Counted from the stretch's first letter, positions 8,301 through 15,295 are shown. The stretch: 15,535 bases of DNA from Oscillospiraceae bacterium (GCA_003520555.1 DOUO01000013.1:1-15535); one strand, 5' to 3'. The notes: generated from the sequence alone by a model not told the origin. Program-made: numbers and translations.

Positions 8301-9392
8301 TCTTACGGTTTTGGGCGCGTCAACAAGCGCGAATATACCGCTGCCCGACGGACTGAGCTTGTAGGCTGTGTCCTCGCCGTTTCTTGTGCCGACAGCGGCG
8401 TTCCATGCCCTGAGAGCAACGGTTGCGCAGCTGTTTTTAAGAATTGAAAACTTATTAAGGTTTCCGTTTAAGTACATGCTCATAATTTTGAGCTGGTTTT
8501 CGGTGATGTCTAAATCATAGGTAACGTTTTCGTACTGGTCCCATTCAAGCTTTTGGTTGTAAAGCTCTCTGTTAAAGCATACGCCGCCGTCAACCGTGCC
8601 GTCAAGCAGAGTGTTGTAATCCACGCCCGCTTCGGCAACGGCGTTTTTAAGCCGTTCAAGAGCTTCGTCAGTTGAGATTTTGTCCGAATTAAGGAATTTG
8701 AAAATTGATTCAATTACCGCGGCCTTGCCTGCCGCCTCAATTTTCGACCAACCGGAGCTGTTTTTGATTGAACCGAGCGCGGCCTGCGGAACCGAAAGGT
8801 CAAAGTCGCGGTACATGCCGATTGTAACAACCTCGCCGCGGTCAAGCTTTACGCCCTTGCTGTCCCCGGTAAAGGTGAAATATTTGTCGGCGTCGGTGCC
8901 CGTGTGGTTCGAGCCGTTTGAAATGTCCTCCCGGATATCCTTGTAATATTCGTCGGAAATTTCATAAGCGGCGTACAAATCCCGAACGTCTATCTCCATG
9001 CCGTCCTGATATGAGGTGAACATGAGGTAAACGTGACCGTCGTAAAACTGCATGCTGTCGTTATAACGCGCTACAATTTTAAGGTTGCCGGCAATTTTCG
9101 AGCCGTCCGAATATTCATCAACGGTGACGGTGTATTCGCCGTCTGCCGAGGTGATTTTTGCCGTGCCTGCCTTAAGGGCGTTAAGGCTGCCGTTTTCATC
9201 AACCCACGCGACCGAGGGGTTTGATGACTGACAATCCGTGCCGGCGGGAACGAACTCCGCTTTTACCTCGCCTGCCGTCATGCTTACGGACGTTTCGTTC
9301 TCAGCCGCCGCTGCCGTTAAAGGCAAAAACGGAATGAGAATTGCCGCGCACATAACAACTGCGAGTATTCTGTAAATGATTTTCTTTTTCAA
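5388..9392 (-). CDS. Large secreted dockerin protein with duplicated Big_2 + permuted papain-like unit
   Basis: The gene starts at a TTG (complement of 9390-9392) seven bases after AGGAGG and encodes 1334 residues. A signal peptide (1 to about 30) ends in a TAAAAE-type site. Next come a Big_2-like Ig domain (about 36-95, QSSNPSVAWVDENGSLNA) and a permuted papain-like domain (about 98-385) with H120 in GHVYLMFTSY and C322 in KNSCATVALRAWNAA. A long beta-rich middle (about 386-795) follows, then a second Big_2-like domain (about 800-893) and a second papain-like domain (about 895-1195) with H918 and C1137 in KNCATGAVEIWNAA. A helical module (1200-1258) of the FIVAR-like kind seen in clostridial surface proteins precedes a type I dockerin (1266-1326). 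The dockerin has two calcium loops, D1268-x-N-x-D-G and D1302-x-N-x-D-G, each followed by a T-L-I-Q-K-H helix. The two units share NRExYNQ, DIT-x-x-x-L-x-x-M and the Cys motif, so they are a duplication. The dockerin implies docking on a cohesin scaffold; the catalytic substrate is unknown. Confidence 0.85.
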   Translation of the reverse strand: MKKKIIYRILAVVMCAAILIPFLPLTAAAAENETSVSMTAGEVKAEFVPAGTDCQSSNPSVAWVDENGSLNALKAGTAKITSADGEYTVTVDEYSDGSKIAGNLKIVARYNDSMQFYDGHVYLMFTSYQDGMEIDVRDLYAAYEISDEYYKDIREDISNGSNHTGTDADKYFTFTGDSKGVKLDRGEVVTIGMYRDFDLSVPQAALGSIKNSSGWSKIEAAGKAAVIESIFKFLNSDKISTDEALERLKNAVAEAGVDYNTLLDGTVDGGVCFNRELYNQKLEWDQYENVTYDLDITENQLKIMSMYLNGNLNKFSILKNSCATVALRAWNAAVGTRNGEDTAYKLSPSGSGIFALVDAPKTVRDEVRNKLKGFYLNNAEGVAEPGAGYQDETGWVYVSAPKNVSPLEFVFSGDIAVDEENTDVHKLFTAAENGKQVVYNKDSQKVDVKVNSSVNGGAITIESVEFTANGETFVLTGSLAESGIWFKFKAEDDADYYVTDADGKIIPGGCDKGMISVYAQSLPITLKIEKAEDSAKNLLRTVIENGDKANTEVYVKDGGTKKLLESVAEVKKGDTIFVKSEISKDNYSSILANITFNGVSIMNASSYNEDEGAYCAEMPSKYSKLTVKYDNAEVITEENTNLQVFKGDVLDVNEYAGVVCGGEIVSAPLKWTLVQNPDGALEADGRDYKAVKEGGAVLKACSESNENISLTFTVDVFESADDAAKISFEKSDDFMLVYGETVVPYTDYLVKKGTEITFVPVQKEKKVPLSVTFNGSKPVDNKYTVTEDTTVQVRFASAEIQNMPETIKLGAKGDTYQLEAKTAYTGLLKYIPVYDKSIKFKSSDSIVTVDENGLITVAGEIPESGKAVTVTACAGSSNDMVYAKTKVVLGNYDGDRIVGRLTIFARRINVNTGQLVAHGCVDFTTYEDVEIPVSYYEYYKPNDGYNIPMTQYELNPESFSSDPALYNDDELGIENRDGCFDTLHNGSASAPEAVSLKAGESITVSNYGFDTTNMYTVMKVLEDSAISASPEAQELVRQMKKYLNGEEVDDAKAFDSMVATLSQIYAITKATGKNPADGHSEGGMTINREMYNQFRRSDSQIPDNYYCVDITADELAAMQSHLENPENNYYSLLTKNCATGAVEIWNAALYDKASLQLNGNYTGLAIEPMSLYAELGQLKGRQGIDGMGGEDFYPRSVAYTEAVKDTIEKIKLIGNVEDTPECRARVEAASDAYDALNHVQQERVWNYRDLLYAKTALPEETDSLVLGDSNGDGEVSIKDVTLIQKHISALEKISDDNLPAADVNSDGVVDIDDATLIQKHLAFYKVDYPIGEKM

Positions 9393-9399
9393 AGCTTTT

Positions 9400-9405
9400 C
9401 CTCCT
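9400..9405 (-). promoter_or_regulatory. Ribosome binding site supporting a TTG start
   Basis: On the minus strand a perfect AGGAGG lies seven bases before TTG at 9392, directly followed by the Lys-rich start of a signal peptide. No ATG or GTG is better placed, so TTG initiation is the natural reading. Confidence 0.8.
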
Positions 9406-9475
9406 TTAAAATAATATACAGTTATATACTAACACAAAATATGTATATAATCAATAATTTTAAATCAAATCGAAA

Positions 9476-9504
9476 TTGACTTTTATTACTGTCCATTGTA
9501 AAAT
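9476..9504 (+). promoter_or_regulatory. Promoter of the lipoprotein serine hydrolase
   Basis: TTGACT (9476-9481), a 17-base spacer and TAAAAT (9499-9504) each differ from the sigma-A consensus by one base. They lie in the 205-base divergent region about 90 bases before the gene at 9598. The rest of that region, toward the secreted-protein gene, is very AT-rich with several TATA-like steps but no single convincing promoter for the minus strand. Confidence 0.7.
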
Positions 9505-9597
9505 ATGACTGTACCGCTGTATGAATAAAAAATAAATTAAGACATGAAACGACCGGAAAGCTTTTAAACAGCGGTCTGACTGAGAAAACGAGGGAAC

Positions 9598-10680
9598 ATG
9601 AAAAAAATACTTTCGATAATTACCGCGATATCAATAATATTCTGCCTTGCGGCGTGTTCGGGCGTCGATGAAACCGGGCAGGCATACCTTGAAAACGCCG
9701 TAAAAAGCATGAATTTCAGCGGAGTGTTCCGCATTACGTGCGACGGCAAGCCGTTTTGCGAGGTTGCGAAGAACAACGTCCAAACCGAAAACAGCCCGAA
9801 AATCACCGCCGACACGCTGTTTTGCGTGGGTTCGGTGTCAAAGCAGTTTACGGCATGCGCAATAATGATGCTTTACGAGGAAGGAAAGCTGAGTCTTGAC
9901 GACAGGCTTGAAAAATTTTTTCCTCAATACGCCGCAGGCAAACAGCTGACGGTGAAGAACCTGCTTACAATGCGGTCGGGCATTACGGAGTTTTACGACG
10001 TGACTTACATCGACAACGCCTTCACCGAGCTTCCGCCGGCGGAGCTCAGAAGCACCGTCACAAACCGTAAAACCGCCGCCGAAAACCAAAAAGCGCTTGA
10101 GGCGTGGCTTTTTAAACAGCCGCTCACCTTTAAGGCGGACAGCGCTTACACCTATTCAAACTCAAACTATTTTCTGCTTGCGCGGATTGTGGAAATTGTG
10201 TCGGGCGAAAGCTTTAACGGCTTTATACGAAAGCGGATTTTTGAACCGCTTGGCATGAAAAATTCGTACTTCATTGACGACGTAAACCTCAAAACGCTTG
10301 AGGGGCTTGCCCAACCCACGGTAAATCCGCAGACAGTGTATGTAGGTGTGACAATGGGATTAGGCGACATTATTTCAAACGCCGGCGATATTGAGCTTTG
10401 GCTTAATTCGCTTATTGAGCACAGGCTGATAAGTCAAAAAAGCGTTCGGGCAATGACAACCGATTACTCCCCGGAGGCTGAAAGCACCTACGGCTTTGGG
10501 CTGATTCCGGACGAAACGGGCGGCGCGTACCATTACGGATACATAACAACCTTTCAGGCGATGGTATACTTTAACGCCGACAAAAAAATAACGGCGTTTG
10601 CCGTGACAAACGACGACGCGCATATTGACGGCAATTTGCCTCAGCTGTTCCACACCATGATTTACCGCGCGTGCCGCTGA
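9598..10680 (+). CDS. Lipoprotein serine hydrolase, class C beta-lactamase/esterase family
   Basis: The 360-residue product starts with a lipoprotein signal (MKKILSIITAISIIFCLAAC), so C20 should be lipidated and the enzyme held outside on the membrane. The rest is one penicillin-binding-like hydrolase domain. The catalytic S79-V-S-K82 (SxxK) lies in FCVGSVSKQFT and is followed by the LYEEGKLSLDDRL segment usual for this family. Y186-S-N188 is the YxN motif and H312-Y-G314 occupies the H/K-x-G position. The family includes class C beta-lactamases, D-amino-acid peptidases and carboxylesterases, and these motifs do not separate them. HYG rather than KTG favours an esterase or peptidase over a true beta-lactamase. 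It has its own promoter (9476-9504) and terminator (10686-10722). The ribosome site AGGG is unusually close, three bases before the ATG. Confidence 0.88.
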   Translation: MKKILSIITAISIIFCLAACSGVDETGQAYLENAVKSMNFSGVFRITCDGKPFCEVAKNNVQTENSPKITADTLFCVGSVSKQFTACAIMMLYEEGKLSLDDRLEKFFPQYAAGKQLTVKNLLTMRSGITEFYDVTYIDNAFTELPPAELRSTVTNRKTAAENQKALEAWLFKQPLTFKADSAYTYSNSNYFLLARIVEIVSGESFNGFIRKRIFEPLGMKNSYFIDDVNLKTLEGLAQPTVNPQTVYVGVTMGLGDIISNAGDIELWLNSLIEHRLISQKSVRAMTTDYSPEAESTYGFGLIPDETGGAYHYGYITTFQAMVYFNADKKITAFAVTNDDAHIDGNLPQLFHTMIYRACR

Positions 10681-10685
10681 CGCAA

Positions 10686-10722
10686 AAACCGGAGCTTTGT
10701 GATTTAACACATGCTCCGGTTT
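10686..10722. terminator. Bidirectional terminator between hydrolase and transporter-kinase genes
   Basis: AAACCGGAGC (10686-10695) pairs with GCTCCGGTTT (10713-10722). TGTG and CACA inside the loop extend the stem after a small bulge. T-rich sequence follows on the plus strand, and the AAAAA just before the stem gives a T-run on the minus strand. It serves the two genes converging on it. Confidence 0.88.
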
Positions 10723-10745
10723 ATTTTTTTAGTTTATTAAATGCG

Positions 10746-13604
10746 CTAAAGCTGATTCGCAATTGTTTCAATCAGCTTTTCGGGGCTGAAAGGCTTTGCC
10801 ACATGAGCGTTCATTCCTGCCTCGCGCGCGTTTTTACGGTCGTCCTCAAAGGTATTCGCGGTTACGGCAATTACGGGAATCCTGCCGCGTTTGCCGGGCA
10901 GGGCGCGGATTTTTCTTGTTGCGTCATAGCCGTTTAAAACGGGCATTTGGATGTCCATAAGCACAACGCTGTAGTAGTCCTCGTCAGCCTGCTCAACCAT
11001 ATCTACAGCCCTTTGACCGTTTTCGGCAACCTCAGTTTCAAAGCCCTCCTGCGACAGTATCGCCGAAGCGATTTCGCTGTTTATGGGGTTATCATCCGCA
11101 ATCAAAATTCTTATGCCGCCGAAGTCCTGTTTTTTGGCTTCGGGTACGCCGTGTGGATTTTCGTCTTTCGCCGCCTCACTGCTTGTAACGGGGAAATTGA
11201 GCGTGATTGTAAATTCACTGCCGACGTCCTTTTGGGTTTTAAGAGTAATTGTGCCGCCCATCAGCTCAACAAGGCTTTTTGTAATGCTCATGCCAAGGCC
11301 TGTGCCCTGGATTTGATTTACCGCAAGGCTGCGTTCGCGTTCAAATTCTTCAAAAATCCGTTCGGCGAATTCCGGGCTCATGCCTATGCCGTTGTCGGCA
11401 ATTTTAAGCACATAAGTGCCCGTTCCGTTGTTAAGGGAAGTTTGACGCAGGGTTGCCTCAACCCTGCCGCCTTGGTTTGTGTACTTGCAGGCGTTTGAAA
11501 TAAGGTTGAGCAAAATGCGGTTAAGGCGGTTTTTGTCGCATACAACATAGCGGTCGGTTACGCCGCTGCTGTCAACGGTAAAGGTAATATCCTTTGTCTG
11601 CATTTGCAGCTTGAACAAATCCCTTGCCTCATCCAAAATCGCGCAGATGTCGGCAGGAGCAACATCAAGCGACATTTTTCCGCTTTCGATGCGGCTCATG
11701 TCAAGAATATCATTTATAAGCGAAAGCAGGTGCTTGCTTGAGGTGTCTATTTTATCAAGATATCTGTGAACCGCCTCCGGGTTGTCCTTTTCCCTTAAGG
11801 CAAGGGCGGTATAACCCGTGATGGCGTTCATCGGGGTGCGGATGTCATGGCTCATGTTTGACAAAAATGTGGTTTTTGCCTTGCTGCTTTCCTCAGCAAG
11901 CAGACGTTCCGCCTCAATTTGCTTTTCACGCTTTTTAATAACGGTGAAAATGCTTACGATAACCGAAAACGCCGCCAGAATAAGACACATCTGAACAATT
12001 ATATTTGTCATCAGCTTGTCCTTAAAGTCAAACACGGGATTCGCCGTGCCTTCATATTCGCCCGATACGTGTATTCGCGCCACGGTTTCAATTGCCTCGC
12101 CGCTAATAATCTGATTAAGCCACACAACTGACACAATCATGATAAGCAAGAACAGTATAATCCACACTATTTCGCTTTTGCCCAGGGTACGCGTGCGGTC
12201 TTTGCCCAGCAGGACGCGGAACACAAGCATGCCGAGCACGCTCCAGATAATCAGGATAAGGTAAGATTCAGGCGGAAGCTCGTTTTCCTTCAGGAAGCCG
12301 GGCGTCAGATAAAACACCGCGAAGGTAATTGAAAAAAGAGTACCGGCAATTCCGAAAAGCATGTTCACGCGCTTTTTTTCACGTATGCCTACAACCAACG
12401 CCGAAACGGAGGTGTAGGTGTAAACCAGCGTCGCGCCGATTGTGGTTACGTCAACAATCCAGCCGATTGCGGTTCTGCCGAAAAACGGAATCGCGCAGGA
12501 CACCGCGGCAACCAAAGTAATTGCGTTTGCGGGCACTCCCCTTGCGGATATTTTACCCAGCTTTTTAGGAGCCATGTTGTCGCGCGAAAGCGCGTGTATG
12601 AGCCTGCCGAGCGCGATAAAATTGCCAACCAGCGCGGTGGCGATTCCGCAGAACGCGGAAATTCCCAAAAGAACAAGGCCGGTTGAACCCATTGCTTCCC
12701 GAGCGGCATAAAAGGTGGGAATTCCCTTTATCCCTTCAAAGGTGGCAAGCTTGTAGATATATTCGCCCCAGTTTGCGTAGCCGTCAGGCGTTGCAAGCGC
12801 GGCGCAGATAACAAGCATTATGTACGCCAAGACCGCGGTAAGCAGCGCGGCTGCCATAACAGGCAGCGATTTTTTTGCGGAAAAACGGAATTCTCCCGAT
12901 GAGTGAGAAATTGACTCAAATCCTATATACGCCCACGGCGCCAAAATAACTATACTCAAAATTTGAGAAGCGGCACTTCCCTGCCGCGAAAACGCCGGCA
13001 AAAGCCGATCAAATCCGCCGCGGTGGATTACCACCGAAACAAAGCATACCGAAATACCGGCAAACAGCAAGACAGCGCAAATTACCTGAAACCATTTCGC
13101 GGCGTTTTTGCCGAAAACGCAAAAGCCCCACGCAACGGCAATAACGGCGACGGACAGCAATACCTCGCCCAAATATATAGGATATCCGGCTATGGTGTAC
13201 GAAAAGCCAAAGCAGAATATGTCGCCGAAGATATAGCGAATCATCAGCGAAAGCGCGGTTGAGTTTGCCCAAACTACGGCAATATAGGTAAGAAGCAGCA
13301 TCCACGCGCATAAAAAGCCGTGGTCGGCTCCCAAAACCTTTCCGGCAAAGGTGTACGAACCGCCGGGTCCGGGAAAACGTTTTATTAAAATATGGTAGTT
13401 CACGCCTATAATCAGCATTATACATGCGCCTATAAGCAGGCCTGCGGAAGCGCCCAACGGACCCGCGGGCGGCAGGAACGTTGTACCCGGCATCATGAAA
13501 GCTCCCCAGCCTACCGCGCAGCCGAACGCAAGCGCCCAGACCGCAAGCGGCGACAGATACTTTGTAAGCGTGTTTTCATTTTGACCGAAATTTGGCAGTC
13601 GCAT
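10746..13604 (-). CDS. APC-family transporter fused to hybrid histidine kinase and receiver
   Basis: The 952-residue protein has four parts. The first about 450 residues form a twelve-helix amino acid/polyamine/organocation (APC) transporter. Helix 1 carries GCAVGWGAFMMPG, matching the substrate-binding G-x-G-x-x-x-x-P-G break, and helix 6 carries GFESISHSSGE. Next is a helix, an outside loop of about 45 residues, another helix (about 525-550) and a short coiled segment. A HisKA domain follows with H586 in NMSHDIRTPMN, and a HATPase_c domain with NLISNACKY, ADNGIGM and GTGLGM boxes. The last part is a receiver (about 830-952) with phosphoacceptor D884 in VLMDIQMP and K937. All key residues are intact. 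The design recalls CbrA-type transporter kinases (which use an SLC5-like module), suggesting that a transported amino acid controls the kinase. No Hpt or output domain is attached. GGAG (13611-13614) is its ribosome site. It lies 59 bases after the synthase-like gene. Confidence 0.92.
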   Translation of the reverse strand: MRLPNFGQNENTLTKYLSPLAVWALAFGCAVGWGAFMMPGTTFLPPAGPLGASAGLLIGACIMLIIGVNYHILIKRFPGPGGSYTFAGKVLGADHGFLCAWMLLLTYIAVVWANSTALSLMIRYIFGDIFCFGFSYTIAGYPIYLGEVLLSVAVIAVAWGFCVFGKNAAKWFQVICAVLLFAGISVCFVSVVIHRGGFDRLLPAFSRQGSAASQILSIVILAPWAYIGFESISHSSGEFRFSAKKSLPVMAAALLTAVLAYIMLVICAALATPDGYANWGEYIYKLATFEGIKGIPTFYAAREAMGSTGLVLLGISAFCGIATALVGNFIALGRLIHALSRDNMAPKKLGKISARGVPANAITLVAAVSCAIPFFGRTAIGWIVDVTTIGATLVYTYTSVSALVVGIREKKRVNMLFGIAGTLFSITFAVFYLTPGFLKENELPPESYLILIIWSVLGMLVFRVLLGKDRTRTLGKSEIVWIILFLLIMIVSVVWLNQIISGEAIETVARIHVSGEYEGTANPVFDFKDKLMTNIIVQMCLILAAFSVIVSIFTVIKKREKQIEAERLLAEESSKAKTTFLSNMSHDIRTPMNAITGYTALALREKDNPEAVHRYLDKIDTSSKHLLSLINDILDMSRIESGKMSLDVAPADICAILDEARDLFKLQMQTKDITFTVDSSGVTDRYVVCDKNRLNRILLNLISNACKYTNQGGRVEATLRQTSLNNGTGTYVLKIADNGIGMSPEFAERIFEEFERERSLAVNQIQGTGLGMSITKSLVELMGGTITLKTQKDVGSEFTITLNFPVTSSEAAKDENPHGVPEAKKQDFGGIRILIADDNPINSEIASAILSQEGFETEVAENGQRAVDMVEQADEDYYSVVLMDIQMPVLNGYDATRKIRALPGKRGRIPVIAVTANTFEDDRKNAREAGMNAHVAKPFSPEKLIETIANQL

Positions 13605-13643
13605 AATAATCTCCGAAAGCTAAACGCAATAACGCGCGTAAAA

Positions 13644-13658
13644 GCCGGACAAGCCGGC
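13644..13658 (-). terminator. Weak hairpin between synthase-like and transporter-kinase genes
   Basis: On the minus strand GCCGG, a five-base loop and CCGGC are followed by TTTT. With only five base pairs it is at best a partial terminator or attenuator that would lower transporter-kinase transcription relative to the synthase-like gene. Confidence 0.3.
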
Positions 13659-13663
13659 ATTAA

Positions 13664-15190
13664 TTAAAATTTAAGGTCGTACCAAAGCAGAAAGGCGTAA
13701 ACGGCGTACACGCGGTTCCACAGCGTTTCCTCGCCCGCAAGGTAACGAGTCCACATGTCCTTAACCTGCTTTTGATTAAAGAATTTTTGCGAGGTTTCGC
13801 CGAACAGCTTGTCGGCAATAGGACGGTTATACTGAGCGTTCGCAAGCCATTTGCGTACCGGAACGGCAAAGCCTACCTTTTTGCGGAAGGCAACCTCGTC
13901 CGGAAGCTTTGAAGCCGCCGCCTTGCGAAACGCGTATTTGTTATTATCCTCAAAAAATTTATATTCGGCAGGAATTTTGCTTGCCACGTTAAACAGTCTT
14001 AAATCGCTGAACGGGGTGTGAAGCTCAATTCCGCAGGCGGTTGAGGTGCGGTCGGTGTTGAGGTAAATGTCGCCCTCAAGCCAAAGCGAGATGTCAATTG
14101 TAAGCTTTTGGTTAAGCTCGTCCTGACCCTGAACCGAAGCCCAAAGCCCTGCGACGGGTTCCTCCGCCCTGACGCTTTCGTCGTAATCAAGCATAAGTTC
14201 CCTTACAACGTCGTTGTTCATGATGTGCGAGCAGGTCAGGTATGTCCATTCAGGCGGAAGATGACGCTTGTGGGCGTTGTAGCCGCCGAAAAATTCGTCA
14301 ATACCTTCGCCGGAATACACAACGTCGGCATGCTCCTTAACCGCCGAACAGCCTATTGAAAACGCAACGGCGGAGGCGTCGCCCAGCGGCTGTCCCATTT
14401 TGTCGATAACCGTCGGAATTCTGCCGAAATATTCGTCGGGCGAAATCATCTTTACACGGAAATCCTTGCCCAAAACCTCGGCGGTAAGCCTTGCGAGGGC
14501 GGATTCGTCAAAGCCCGATTCCTCGTAACCGATTGTGTTTGCGCAAACAGCGTCGCTTGCGGCAAACAGGTATGAGGAGTCCACGCCGCCCGAAAGGAAG
14601 CTTTCCTTGTACGGCACCTTGTCGTCGCCGCGTTCCTCGTCAAGGATTTCATCAACCGTCTTTTCAATTTCCGCCGCCCATTCGTCGGCGGTTTTGGTGG
14701 TGTCGGGTTCAAATACCGGCTTGAAATAGCGCTTTACTTCGGCGGTTTTGCCGTCCCATTCTATATAACAGCCGGGCATAAGCTTGTATACGCCCTCGTA
14801 AAAGGTTTCGCTTCCGATAGGATAACCGTAGAAAAGATACTGCTGAAGCATACGCTTGTTAAGACGCTTGTCGTCAAGTCCGGCGGCAATTTCGTTTATG
14901 TCGCCCGAATAAAGAAGCTTGTCGCCGCAAACGGAGTAGAACATCTGCTTTTGTCCCACCTGATCTCTTACGACGTAAAGCTTTTCGCCGTCGGAAACCG
15001 CGAAGGCAAACATGCCGTAAAGGCGGTTCTGCATTTCCATGCCCCATTTTTCAAACGCCTTTATTAAAATTTGCTCCTCCCTGTCGCCGCGGCTGAGGGA
15101 CAAGTCAATTCCAAGCTCTTCACAGAGCTTTTTGTAATTGCGGATATAACCGCTGAAATACGTAATCCGAATATTTTTTCCGTTTACCAT
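13664..15190 (-). CDS. Asparagine-synthase-like protein lacking the N-terminal glutaminase nucleophile
   Basis: The 508-residue product has an intact synthetase half: the ATP pyrophosphatase loop S200-GGVDSS, then SGEGIDEFFGGY and a closing K-x-G-F-A-V-P-V-R-K-W-L segment, as in AsnB-family enzymes that adenylate a carboxylate for amide formation. The N-terminal glutamine amidotransferase half is incomplete. The chain begins about 60 residues into the usual domain: residues 13-19 (SGYIRNY) take the place of NGEIYNY, and GMFAFAV and RDQVGQKQMFY follow. The catalytic Cys after the first Met and the RHRGPD segment are absent. It therefore probably uses free ammonia or another amine, or makes a different product. 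The start at ATG 15190 is fixed by GGAGG (15201-15197) and by a strong promoter just upstream that leaves no room for the missing part. The next gene is the transporter-kinase fusion. Confidence 0.88.
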   Translation of the reverse strand: MVNGKNIRITYFSGYIRNYKKLCEELGIDLSLSRGDREEQILIKAFEKWGMEMQNRLYGMFAFAVSDGEKLYVVRDQVGQKQMFYSVCGDKLLYSGDINEIAAGLDDKRLNKRMLQQYLFYGYPIGSETFYEGVYKLMPGCYIEWDGKTAEVKRYFKPVFEPDTTKTADEWAAEIEKTVDEILDEERGDDKVPYKESFLSGGVDSSYLFAASDAVCANTIGYEESGFDESALARLTAEVLGKDFRVKMISPDEYFGRIPTVIDKMGQPLGDASAVAFSIGCSAVKEHADVVYSGEGIDEFFGGYNAHKRHLPPEWTYLTCSHIMNNDVVRELMLDYDESVRAEEPVAGLWASVQGQDELNQKLTIDISLWLEGDIYLNTDRTSTACGIELHTPFSDLRLFNVASKIPAEYKFFEDNNKYAFRKAAASKLPDEVAFRKKVGFAVPVRKWLANAQYNRPIADKLFGETSQKFFNQKQVKDMWTRYLAGEETLWNRVYAVYAFLLWYDLKF

Positions 15191-15196
15191 AATATA

Positions 15197-15201
15197 CCTC
15201 C
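15197..15201 (-). promoter_or_regulatory. Ribosome binding site fixing the synthase-like start
   Basis: GGAGG on the minus strand lies six bases before ATG 15190. The reading frame stays open to 15253, but those codons fall within the promoter. Confidence 0.85.
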
Positions 15202-15224
15202 GAAAAACATCATTTACTGTCAAA

Positions 15225-15253
15225 ATTATAGCATTTTGAAGTTTTATAGTCAA
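15225..15253 (-). promoter_or_regulatory. Strong promoter of the synthase-like/transporter-kinase unit
   Basis: On the minus strand TTGACT (15253-15248) and a perfect TATAAT (15230-15225) are separated by 17 bases. TGC just before the -10 also makes an extended -10. Transcription would start about 25-30 bases before the ATG, giving a short leader. Confidence 0.85.
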
Positions 15254-15286
15254 TTGTTTTTTGTCCCTGTTTTGTCACAGTCTGTA

Positions 15287-15295
15287 TGCTATTAT
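15287..15295 (+). promoter_or_regulatory. Extended -10 promoter of the small membrane protein
   Basis: TGC plus TATTAT (15287-15295) forms an extended -10 element about 30 bases before the ATG at 15328. TTGTCA at 15272 lies too close (12 bases) for a standard -35, although it would fit the weaker TGTATA at 15295 with a 17-base spacer. The transcript diverges from the synthase-like gene, with the two -10 elements about 60 bases apart. Confidence 0.5.

Noticed and set aside
7833..8447. A 204-residue open frame on the plus strand inside the secreted-protein gene.
   Set aside because: It is antisense to a well supported gene, has no ribosome site or recognisable motif, and arises from codon bias of the true strand.
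9411..9475. A minus-strand promoter for the large secreted protein in the AT-rich region.
   Set aside because: Several TTGATT and TATATA-like elements occur but none pair at a 16-18 base spacing.
15191..15253. A longer N-terminus for the synthase-like protein, as a way to restore the missing glutaminase part.
   Set aside because: The 21 extra codons overlap the -10/-35 promoter elements and contain no Cys-Gly start; GGAGG supports ATG 15190.
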